Shown here: positions 57,888 to 64,000 of the stretch, in pieces | Position numbering within the stretch: position 1 is the first letter of the stretch | Layout of the letters: every line of letters begins with the position of its first letter | NCBI RefSeq assembly: GCF_000744785.1 | Contig: NZ_JQMO01000002.1 | Span: 2,046,001 to 2,110,000, forward strand | Direction: 5' to 3' | Length of the DNA: 64,000 bases | Origin: Kitasatospora azatica KCTC 9699 | GTDB lineage: Bacteria; Actinomycetota; Actinomycetes; Streptomycetales; Streptomycetaceae | The notes under the pieces: generated by a model | Told to the model about the DNA's origin: nothing | The model's database searches: none | Seen by the model: only the letters and a program-made list of their open reading frames with translations | Position numbers and translations under genes: made by a program

Positions 57888-59033
57888 ATGAGCGAGGCAA
57901 CCCCTGGGACCGGCAGGCGCCGGGGCCGACTGCTCACCCTGACGGCGCTGGCCACCGGCCTGGGCGCCGCGGCCTGGACGCTGCGCGAGGTCCCCGTCGC
58001 CTTCGGGCGTGACCCGGACGGCGAGCGGGACGGCCGGATCCGCAACTCCCCCCAGTACGCGGACGGCACCTTCCACAACGCGCCCTCCGACCTCGCCCGC
58101 TCCTCCGGGCCCACCCGCCCCGACCGCGACACCTTCCGCCGGATGCTCTTCGACCGGGCCGGCCGCACCCCCGTCCGCCCGATCCCGCTGGTCCGCCCCG
58201 CAGCCGCCGTTGAGCCGAAGACCGCCGGCGTGCAGATCACCTGGTACGGCCACGCCTCCGCGCTGGTCGAGATCGAGGGCGCCCGGGTGCTGCTCGACCC
58301 GATCTGGAGCGAGCGCTGCTCCCCCTCCGCGCACCTGGGCCCCAAGCGGCTGCACCCGGTGCCGGTGGAGCTGGAGGACCTGCCCGCGGTCGACGCCGTG
58401 CTGATCTCGCACGACCACTACGACCACCTGGACATGGCCACCGTCAAGCGCCTGCTGCGCAGCCAGTCGGCGCCGTTCGCGGTGCCGCTGGGCATCGGCG
58501 GCCACCTGCGCCGCTGGGGCGTGCCCGAGCACCGGATCATCGAGCTGGACTGGGACGAGACCTGCACGCTCGGCGAGCTGACCGTGACGCTGACCGCCGC
58601 GCACCACTTCTCCGGCCGCTCGCTGACCCGCAACACCACGCTCTGGGGCTCCTGGGTGATCGCCGGTCCGACCCGCAAGGTCTTCTACACCGGCGACTCC
58701 GGCTACTTCGAGGGCTATGCGGCGATCGGCGCCCAGCACGGCCCGTTCGACGCCTCGCTGGTCCAGATCGGCGCCTACGACGAGGCCTGGGCGGACATCC
58801 ACATGACGCCCGAGGACGCCGTGCTGGCCCACCGCGAGCTGGGCGGCGGGCTGCTGGTGCCGGTCCACTGGTGCACCTTCAACCTGGGCCTGCACCCGTG
58901 GGCCGAGCCGGTCGAACGGCTGCTCGCGGAGGCCAAGGCGCAGGGCGTCCCGGTGGCCATCCCCCGCCCGGGCGAGCGGGTGGACGTGGCCGAGCCGCCG
59001 GAGCTGGACGCCTGGTGGGTCGGCCTGGCCTGA
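57888..59033 (+). CDS. MBL-fold metal-dependent hydrolase (NAPE-PLD-like)
   Basis: The ATG at 57888 behind AAAGGG gives 381 residues. After a short basic start and a hydrophobic stretch (LLTLTALATGLGAAAWTL), which may be a signal or membrane anchor, the protein has the metallo-beta-lactamase fold. Visible metal motifs are TWYGHASALVEI, SHDHYDHLD (HxHxDH), AAHHFSGR, TGDSGYF and VPVHWCTF. The layout, with the extended N-terminus and QITWYGHAS, matches the NAPE-PLD/UlaG-like subgroup acting on phosphodiester or lactone bonds. The substrate is unknown. It sits between fabG (divergent) and tldD. Confidence 0.9.
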   Translation: MSEATPGTGRRRGRLLTLTALATGLGAAAWTLREVPVAFGRDPDGERDGRIRNSPQYADGTFHNAPSDLARSSGPTRPDRDTFRRMLFDRAGRTPVRPIPLVRPAAAVEPKTAGVQITWYGHASALVEIEGARVLLDPIWSERCSPSAHLGPKRLHPVPVELEDLPAVDAVLISHDHYDHLDMATVKRLLRSQSAPFAVPLGIGGHLRRWGVPEHRIIELDWDETCTLGELTVTLTAAHHFSGRSLTRNTTLWGSWVIAGPTRKVFYTGDSGYFEGYAAIGAQHGPFDASLVQIGAYDEAWADIHMTPEDAVLAHRELGGGLLVPVHWCTFNLGLHPWAEPVERLLAEAKAQGVPVAIPRPGERVDVAEPPELDAWWVGLA

Positions 59034-59173
59034 AACCGGGCCGCCACCAGCACTGACCGACCCTCGACGCGCGCGATATCTCCTGGCCTAGAACTCCCCT
59101 GACGGGACATGATGCGGTCGGAGCCCCTTGACCTCGGGGCTTCGACACCGCTCCGTCACCCTCAGGGAGTCCG

Positions 59174-60721
59174 ATGCCGCCGACACCGAGCGCCCCACCT
59201 GCCCGCGCCGTCGATCCGCTGTTCCTGGCCCTGCCGTTGCGTCCGCTGGCCGACGCCGCGCTGGACCGGGCCCGGCAGCTCGGCGTCAGCCACGCCGACT
59301 TCCGCCTCGAGCGGGTCCGCAGCGCCTCCTGGCGGCTGCGCGACGCCCGTCCGGCGGGCAGCTCCGACTCCCTCCAGCTGGGCTTCGCGGTGCGCGTGGT
59401 GCTGGACGGGGCCTGGGGCTTCGCCGCCGGTGTGGACCTGACCCCGCAGGCCGCCGCCCAGGTGGCCGAGCAGGCCGTCGCGGTGGCCAGGCTCTCCGCG
59501 CAGATCAGCCGGGCGGCGGGCGGCGCGGACGTGGTGGAGCTGGCCGAGGAGCCGGTGCACCGGGACGCCACCTGGATCTCGGCCTACGAGATCAACCCCT
59601 TCGAGGTCCCGGACGCCGAGAAGACCGCGCTGCTGGCCGACTGGAGCAGCCGGCTGCTGGCCGCCGACGGGGTCTCGCATGTGACGGCCAGTCTGCTGAC
59701 CGTGCAGGAGAACAAGTTCTACGCCGACACCGCCGGCACCGTCACCACCCAGCAGCGGATCCGGCTGCACCCCTCGCTGGAGGCGGTCTCGGTGGACGAG
59801 CGCACCGGCAGCTTCGAGTCGATGCGCACCGTCGCCCCGCCGGTCGGGCGCGGCTGGGAGTACCTGCACGGCACCGGCTGGGACTGGCAGGACGAGCTGG
59901 CCCGGATCCCCGAGTACCTGGCCGAGAAGGTGCAGGCCCCCAGCGTCGAGGCCGGCCGCTACGACCTGGTGATCGACCCCACCAACCTCTGGCTGACCAT
60001 CCACGAGTCGATCGGCCACGCCACCGAACTGGACCGGGCACTGGGCTACGAGGCCGCCTACGCCGGCACCTCCTTCGCCACCTTCGACAAGCTCGGCACC
60101 CTCGAGTACGGCTCCGCGCTGATGCACGTCACCGGCGACCGGACCGCCGAGCACGGCCTGTCCACCATCGGCTACGACGACGAGGGCGTGGCCACCCAGT
60201 CCTGGGACCTGGTCAAGGACGGCGTGCTGACCGGCTACCAGCTGGACCGCCGGATGGCCAGGCTCAAGGGCCTTGGCCGGTCCAACGGCTGCGCCTTCGC
60301 CGACTCCCCCGCGCACGTCCCGGTGCAGCGGATGGCCAACGTCTCGCTCCAGCCGGTGGCCGACGGCCCCGACACCGAGGGCCTGTTCGCCGGGGTGCAG
60401 AACGGTCTGTACATCGTCGGCGACCGGTCCTGGTCGATCGACATGCAGCGGTACAACTTCCAGTTCACCGGCCAGCGCGCCTACGCGATCAGGAACGGTC
60501 AACTGGCCGGCCAGGTCAAGGACTTCGCCTACCAGGCCACCACCACCGACTTCTGGGGCTCGATGGCTGCGGTCGGCGGCCCGCAGACCTACCTGCTGGG
60601 CGGCGCCTTCAACTGCGGCAAGGCCCAGCCGGGCCAGGTCGCGGCGGTCAGCCACGGCTGCCCGTCGGCGCTCTTCCAGCAGGTCAACGTGCTCAACACG
60701 CAGCAGGAGGCGGGTCGCTGA
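59174..60721 (+). CDS. tldD: TldD-type metalloprotease subunit
   Basis: This 515-residue protein shows the TldD zinc motif HESIGHATELDR (first His about 277), followed by conserved GTSFATFDKLGT, and ends with GCPSALFQQ. TldD is the catalytic, HExxH-bearing member of the TldD/TldE heterodimer, which degrades unfolded peptides threaded into the particle and matures some peptide natural products. The stop codon overlaps the start of the tldE-like gene by one base (TGATG). The 140-bp upstream gap contains a small AGCCCC/GGGGCT hairpin at 59122-59141 and no clear promoter. No precursor peptide gene was seen nearby, so a housekeeping role is more likely. Confidence 0.94.
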   Translation: MPPTPSAPPARAVDPLFLALPLRPLADAALDRARQLGVSHADFRLERVRSASWRLRDARPAGSSDSLQLGFAVRVVLDGAWGFAAGVDLTPQAAAQVAEQAVAVARLSAQISRAAGGADVVELAEEPVHRDATWISAYEINPFEVPDAEKTALLADWSSRLLAADGVSHVTASLLTVQENKFYADTAGTVTTQQRIRLHPSLEAVSVDERTGSFESMRTVAPPVGRGWEYLHGTGWDWQDELARIPEYLAEKVQAPSVEAGRYDLVIDPTNLWLTIHESIGHATELDRALGYEAAYAGTSFATFDKLGTLEYGSALMHVTGDRTAEHGLSTIGYDDEGVATQSWDLVKDGVLTGYQLDRRMARLKGLGRSNGCAFADSPAHVPVQRMANVSLQPVADGPDTEGLFAGVQNGLYIVGDRSWSIDMQRYNFQFTGQRAYAIRNGQLAGQVKDFAYQATTTDFWGSMAAVGGPQTYLLGGAFNCGKAQPGQVAAVSHGCPSALFQQVNVLNTQQEAGR

Positions 60722-62121
60722 TGTCCACCCAGAACAATGCCCCGCACCAGCTGGTCGAGCGAGCCCTGGAACTCTCCCGGGCCGACGGCTGCGTGGTCCT
60801 GGTCGACGAGGAGACCACCGCCAACCTGCGCTGGGCCAACAACGCCCTGACCACCAACGGCGTCAGCCGCGGCCGCCGGCTGACCGTGATCGCCACCGTG
60901 GACGGCGCCGAGGGCACCGCCTCCGGCGTGGTCGCCCGCGAGGCCGTCACCGCCGCCGAGGTCGAGGAGCTGGTCCGGGCCGCCGAGGCCGCCGCCCGCG
61001 AGGCCGGCCCGGCCGAGGACGCGCAGCCGCTGCTGCCGCCCGGCGCGGCCTCCGGCGGCGACTTCACCGCGCCGCCCGCCGAGACCTCGATCGAGGTCTT
61101 CAAGGACTTCGCCCCCGAGCTCGGCGCCGCCTTCGCCCGGGCCCGCGCGGCCGGCCAGGCGCTCTACGGCTTCGCCCGGCACGAGCTCACCTCCACCTAC
61201 CTGGGCAGCTCCACCGGCCTGCGGCTGCGCCACGACCAGCCCACCGGCACCGTGGAGCTCAACGCCAAGGCCGGCGGCTCCTCGGCCTGGTGCGGCGACG
61301 CCACCCGGGACTTCACCGACATCGACGTCGCCGCCCTGCAGTCCCGGCTGGACCAGCGACTGGCCTGGGGCAAGCGCAAGATCGAGCTGCCGGCCGGCCG
61401 CTACGAGACCCTGATCCCGCCGGCCGCGGTGGCGGACCTGATGGTCTACCTCAACTGGACCACCAGCGCCCGCGACGCCGTCGAGGGCCGCACCGTCTTC
61501 AGCCGACCGAACGGCGCCACCAAGCTCGGCGAACGGCTCTCCCAGCTGCCGCTGACGCTGCGCTCCGACCCGGCCGAGCCGGGCCTGGAGTGCGCGCCCT
61601 TCGTGCTCGCCCACTCCTCCGGCGACTTCCAGTCGGTCTTCGACAACGGCCTGCCGATCACCCCCACCAAGTGGATCCGCGACGGCGAGCTGACCAGCCT
61701 GCAGGCCACCCGGCACACCGCCGGGCTGACCGGGCTGCCGGTCCGGCCGCTGGTCGACAACCTGGTGCTGGAGACCGCCGACCAGGCCGGCGCGCCGACC
61801 CTGGAGGAGATGATCGCCGGCACCGAGCGGGCGCTGCTGCTCACCTGCATCTGGTACATCCGCGAGGTGGACCCGGCCACCCTGCTGCTCACCGGCCTGA
61901 CCCGGGACGGCGTCTACCTGGTCGAGGACGGCCAGGTGGTCGGTGAGGTCAACAACTTCCGGTTCAACGAGTCCCCGGTCGACCTGCTCGGCCGCATCAC
62001 CGAGGTGGGCCGCACCGAGCGCTGCCTGCCCCGCGAGTGGGGCGACTACTTCAGCCGGGCGGCGATGCCCCCGGTCCGCGTGACCGACTTCAACATGAGC
62101 TCGGTCAGTCAGGCTTCCTAG
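60721..62121 (+). CDS. tldE: TldE/PmbA-type protease subunit
   Basis: The ATG overlaps the tldD stop (TGATG), giving 466 residues and translational coupling. The sequence has the PmbA/TldE pattern without HExxH, for example SSTGLRLRHDQPTGTVELNAKAGG, VFSRPNG and VNNFRFNESPVDL near the end. TldE lacks the zinc site and forms the heterodimer with TldD that shapes the chamber. Length and motif order are normal. kptA follows after 12 bp. Confidence 0.93.
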   Translation: MSTQNNAPHQLVERALELSRADGCVVLVDEETTANLRWANNALTTNGVSRGRRLTVIATVDGAEGTASGVVAREAVTAAEVEELVRAAEAAAREAGPAEDAQPLLPPGAASGGDFTAPPAETSIEVFKDFAPELGAAFARARAAGQALYGFARHELTSTYLGSSTGLRLRHDQPTGTVELNAKAGGSSAWCGDATRDFTDIDVAALQSRLDQRLAWGKRKIELPAGRYETLIPPAAVADLMVYLNWTTSARDAVEGRTVFSRPNGATKLGERLSQLPLTLRSDPAEPGLECAPFVLAHSSGDFQSVFDNGLPITPTKWIRDGELTSLQATRHTAGLTGLPVRPLVDNLVLETADQAGAPTLEEMIAGTERALLLTCIWYIREVDPATLLLTGLTRDGVYLVEDGQVVGEVNNFRFNESPVDLLGRITEVGRTERCLPREWGDYFSRAAMPPVRVTDFNMSSVSQAS

Positions 62122-62133
62122 GAGAAATCGACA

Positions 62134-62721
62134 TTGGACGAAAAACGCCTGGTCAAGACCTCGAAGATGCTCGCGAGGATCTTGCGCCACGATCCCGGTC
62201 GGATCGGGATCGAGCTGGACGAGGGCGGCTGGGTGGCGGTCGCCACCCTGCTCGCCGCCCTCGCCCGGCGGGGCAACCCGCTGAGCCGGGAGCAGTTGGA
62301 CCACGTGGTGGCCACCAACAACAAGCAGCGCTTCGCCTACAGCGAGGACGGCTCCCGGATCCGGGCCAGCCAGGGCCACACCATCGCCGTCGACCTGGGC
62401 CTGACCGCGGTCGAGCCCCCGCCGGTGCTCTTCCACGGCACCGGTCAGCAGTCGGTGGCGGCGATCATGCGCGAGGGCCTGCGCCCGATGAGCCGCCAGG
62501 ACGTGCACCTCTCGGCGGACGTCGAGACGGCCGTCAAGGTCGGCTCCCGGCACGGCCGCCCGGCGGTGCTGCGGGTGGACGCGGCGGGGCTGGCGGCCAC
62601 CGGCCACGAGTTCCGGCGCAGCGCCAACGGCGTCTGGCTCACCGACACCGTGCCGCCCGCCTTCTTGAGTCGACACGGCTTGAGTCGACACGGGCTCGCC
62701 CCGGTCTCCTCGACGGGATAA
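62134..62721 (+). CDS. kptA: RNA 2'-phosphotransferase KptA
   Basis: The start is TTG, with AGGAG 10 bases upstream, giving 195 residues. KptA/Tpt1 features are present: TSKMLARILRHDPGRIGIELDEGGWV at the N-terminus, RIRASQGH, VLFHGTG, and HLSADVETAVKVGSRHG. The enzyme moves an internal RNA 2'-phosphate to NAD+ by an ADP-ribosylation mechanism; in bacteria the physiological RNA or nucleotide substrate is unclear. It is placed directly after tldE. A 15-bp tandem duplication near the 3' end doubles an LSRHG pentapeptide just before the C-terminus, outside the conserved core. Confidence 0.95.
   Translation: MDEKRLVKTSKMLARILRHDPGRIGIELDEGGWVAVATLLAALARRGNPLSREQLDHVVATNNKQRFAYSEDGSRIRASQGHTIAVDLGLTAVEPPPVLFHGTGQQSVAAIMREGLRPMSRQDVHLSADVETAVKVGSRHGRPAVLRVDAAGLAATGHEFRRSANGVWLTDTVPPAFLSRHGLSRHGLAPVSSTG
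62664..62693 (+). repeat. 15-bp exact tandem duplication in kptA
   Basis: CTTGAGTCGACACGG is present twice in a row (62664-62678, 62679-62693) and keeps the reading frame, duplicating LSRHG near the KptA C-terminus. Confidence 0.92.
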
Positions 62722-62780
62722 GAGCGGCGTACCGTGGGACGGACCGGGCGGAACGGACGGAACACGAGGGCGGCGGGCCA

Positions 62781-63167
62781 ATGAGCAGGAGTACGGACGA
62801 CGGCGAAGTCTTCCGGATCACCGGAGCCCGGACCAGCCTCTCCGAGGACGTCCGCGGGCGGCAGCGCCGCTACGTGATCTCCATGCTGATCCGTACCGCC
62901 TGCGTGCTGCTGGCCGTGGTGCTCTGGAACGTCCAGCGGTACGTGGCCTTCGGCGCGCTCGGCGCGGGGGTGCTGCTGCCCTACTTCGCGGTGATCATCG
63001 CCAACGCCGGCCGGGAGCGGGCTCCCGGGCTGCCCAGCACCTTCGACGTCCCGGCCACCACGCCGCTGATGCTCGGCCCGGGCGGTACCGGCGGTGGCGG
63101 TGCTGCCAGCGGCCCTGGCGGCACCGGCGGCACCACGGCCAGCCGATCTGACGCCCCGTCATCCTGA
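62781..63167 (+). CDS. DUF3099-family small membrane protein
   Basis: The ATG at 62781 opens a 128-residue protein with a charged start, the DUF3099-like segment RQRRYVISMLIRTACVLLAVVLW (first helix), and a second helix (GALGAGVLLPYFAVIIANAGR). A Gly/Thr-rich tail (GPGGTGGGGAASGPGG) follows. Members are common in actinobacteria and have no known function. It is followed by a strong terminator. Confidence 0.88.
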   Translation: MSRSTDDGEVFRITGARTSLSEDVRGRQRRYVISMLIRTACVLLAVVLWNVQRYVAFGALGAGVLLPYFAVIIANAGRERAPGLPSTFDVPATTPLMLGPGGTGGGGAASGPGGTGGTTASRSDAPSS

Positions 63168-63177
63168 CTCTCCGTAC

Positions 63178-63238
63178 ACGGGCGAGCTCGGCCGCCGACT
63201 CGGGTTTCATTCGAGTCGCGCCCGACTCGCCCGTTTTT
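63178..63238 (+). terminator. Rho-independent terminator after the DUF3099 gene
   Basis: Outer arms ACGGGCGAG (63178-63186) and CTCGCCCGT (63226-63234) and an inner hairpin CGACTCG/CGAGTCG (63196-63202 with 63212-63218) are followed by a TTTTT run ending at 63238. Confidence 0.88.
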
Positions 63239-63299
63239 GTTGCTACTTGCCACCCCTGAACCTCAGGAAATGCTCAAATAAATCTTGTAAGCTCTAGCC

Positions 63300-63413
63300 A
63301 ACGCCCTGGTTCTCCGTGACATACTGCGTACGCGCTCCGCATCCCCCGTCGGAGCGACGGACCGACGCCGGGCGGCTCCCCCCGTGGCTGCCCGGCGTCG
63401 CCATCCTCTTTTT
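63300..63413 (+). ncRNA. 6C-like small RNA (two hairpins with C-rich loops, own terminator)
   Basis: Between two terminator-like structures lies a compact RNA-like unit. Hairpin one pairs CGCTCCG (63333-63339) with CGGAGCG (63350-63356) and has CCCCC in the loop. Hairpin two pairs CGACGCCGGGC (63363-63373) with GCCCGGCGTCG (63390-63400), has six Cs in the loop (63378-63383), and is followed by TTTTT at 63409-63413. Two stem-loops with C-runs and an end terminator are the defining shape of the actinobacterial 6C RNA. An AT-rich stretch at 63265-63295 with TGTAAGCT (63286-63293) is a plausible promoter, so the RNA would be about 110 nt. The 5' end is a guess. Confidence 0.7.
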
Positions 63414-63471
63414 CGGTTGGCAGGGCCATTTCAGACCTTACCCACTTATCCCGGGTGAGAGACTTCTGATC

Positions 63472-63717
63472 ATGAGCATCGACTTCTTCGGCGGCGCCGC
63501 GAACGAGGGCCCGGCCGGACCCCCCAAGTGCTCGGCCAAGGGCTGCAGGTCCGCCGCCGCCTGGGTGCTGGTGTGGAACAACCCCAAGCTGCACACCCCG
63601 GACCGCCGCAAGACCTGGCTGGCCTGCGAGGAACACCGCGAGCACCTCAGCCAGTTCCTCAGCGTGCGCGGCTTCCTGAAGGAGACCGTGGCGCTCGCCG
63701 ACTGGACCGAGGACTGA
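63472..63717 (+). CDS. Small Cys/His-rich conserved protein
   Basis: The ATG at 63472 opens 81 residues (MSIDFFGGAANEGPAGPPKC...). The pattern CSAKGC followed by CEEHREHL suggests a small zinc-ribbon or treble-clef fold with two Cys, a later Cys and two His. I recognise it as a common streptomycete protein of unknown function. The ribosome site is weak. The frame is open further upstream, but that stretch is the 6C-like RNA and leader. It converges with moaA. Confidence 0.78.
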   Translation: MSIDFFGGAANEGPAGPPKCSAKGCRSAAAWVLVWNNPKLHTPDRRKTWLACEEHREHLSQFLSVRGFLKETVALADWTED

Positions 63718-63741
63718 CCCCGGCCCGCTGACCCGGCTCCG

Positions 63742-64000
63742 TCAGCCGCCGATCGCCGACATCGGCCGCTCGGGCTGGTGGAACTCGGGGTTGTCGATCC
63801 CCGCGCCGGCCTTCTTGCCCCACATCGCGGCCCGCCACAGCTCGCCCAGCTCGGCGTCCGAGGCGCCCTCGCGCAGGGCGGTGCGCAGGTCGGTCTCACC
63901 GGTGGCGAACAGGCAGTTGCGGACCTGGCCGTCAGCGGTCAGCCGGGTGCGGTCGCAGGCCCGGCAGAACGGCCGGGTGACCGAGGCGATCACTCCGACG
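63742..64000 (-). CDS. moaA: GTP 3',8-cyclase MoaA, C-terminal part (5' end outside window)
   Basis: The frame runs off the right edge, so only the last roughly 85 residues are present. The C-terminal iron-sulfur motif of MoaA is visible, [19 protein letters not shown], followed by [16 protein letters not shown] and the terminal GG in MSAIGG that MoaA needs for activity. MoaA is the radical-SAM enzyme that starts molybdenum cofactor synthesis from GTP. It converges with the small Cys/His protein gene. Confidence 0.94.
   Translation of the reverse strand, partial: VGVIASVTRPFCRACDRTRLTADGQVRNCLFATGETDLRTALREGASDAELGELWRAAMWGKKAGAGIDNPEFHQPERPMSAIGG

Noticed and set aside
59174..62121. tldD/tldE as maturation proteases of a peptide natural product
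   Set aside because: No precursor peptide, radical SAM or cyclodehydratase gene is adjacent; moaA is a cofactor gene.
62134..62721. KptA as an antidote or partner for the ADP-ribosyltransferase effector
   Set aside because: It shares the general ART chemistry but lies about 18 kb from the T7SS island in a housekeeping operon; nothing links them.

Overview
The window is very GC-rich DNA with actinobacterial gene content and GTG, ATG and TTG starts behind GGAGG-type ribosome sites. The gene families (AfsR/SARP regulators, a streptomycete-style type VII secretion locus, a serB-sixA-cynX-fabI-fabG-tldD-kptA-moaA run, a 6C-like small RNA) point to Streptomyces or a close relative such as Kitasatospora. 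That genus call is inference from gene content.

Layout. 1-7153: the 3' end of a secreted multi-lectin protein, then two divergent AfsR-like SARP regulators. 7156-8355: an ECF sigma factor and a small conserved protein. 8529-44466: a type VII secretion (T7SS/ESX) island. eccC (38190) and a 742-residue partner run rightward. Leftward from 38000 comes a roughly 28-kb gene series: eccD, eccB, two WXG100-like genes, three accessory proteins, a YbaB-like protein, a 4807-residue giant effector candidate, a small protein, a golvesin-like membrane protein, a beta-helix/AAA/AAA EccA-like protein and a mycosin-like protein. A MinD-like protein converges on the far end. 44477-51749: a GNAT gene, a DHA2 efflux pump with its TetR regulator, an HTH-MurA fusion and an FHA-ABC transporter. 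51974-64000: serB, sixA, a 40-residue transporter-associated protein, a CynX-like MFS permease with a GntR regulator, fabG-fabI, an MBL-fold hydrolase, tldD/tldE, kptA, DUF3099, a 6C-like RNA, a small Cys/His protein and the 3' end of moaA. This last part looks like ordinary streptomycete core chromosome.

How the parts may work together. Reading the intergenic DNA of the T7SS island by eye, I find one bipartite element, TGAAC-N16-NCCGTN, at seven gene starts: the 123-residue protein, the MinD-like gene, the golvesin-like gene, the ybaB-like gene, the esx pair, eccD and eccC. The spacer is exactly 16 nt each time. It looks like an ECF sigma promoter, and the only ECF sigma gene in the window sits beside the island, downstream of the first of these promoters. 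The simplest model is a T7SS regulon driven by its own ECF sigma factor.

The giant protein has a WXG100-like N-terminus and carries an ADP-ribosyltransferase domain with R, STS and ExE motifs, an HExxH zincin, a phosphoribosyltransferase-like domain, an HD-like domain and four copies of a single-Cys module. Several accessory proteins look catalytically degenerate: the mycosin-like protein lacks its Asp and oxyanion Asn, the MinD-like ATPase lacks its Walker A Lys, the two Esx-like proteins lack the Trp of WxG, and the 742-residue partner ends in what looks like a broken ADP-ribosyltransferase fold. All assignments are from reading the sequence; no database search was run.
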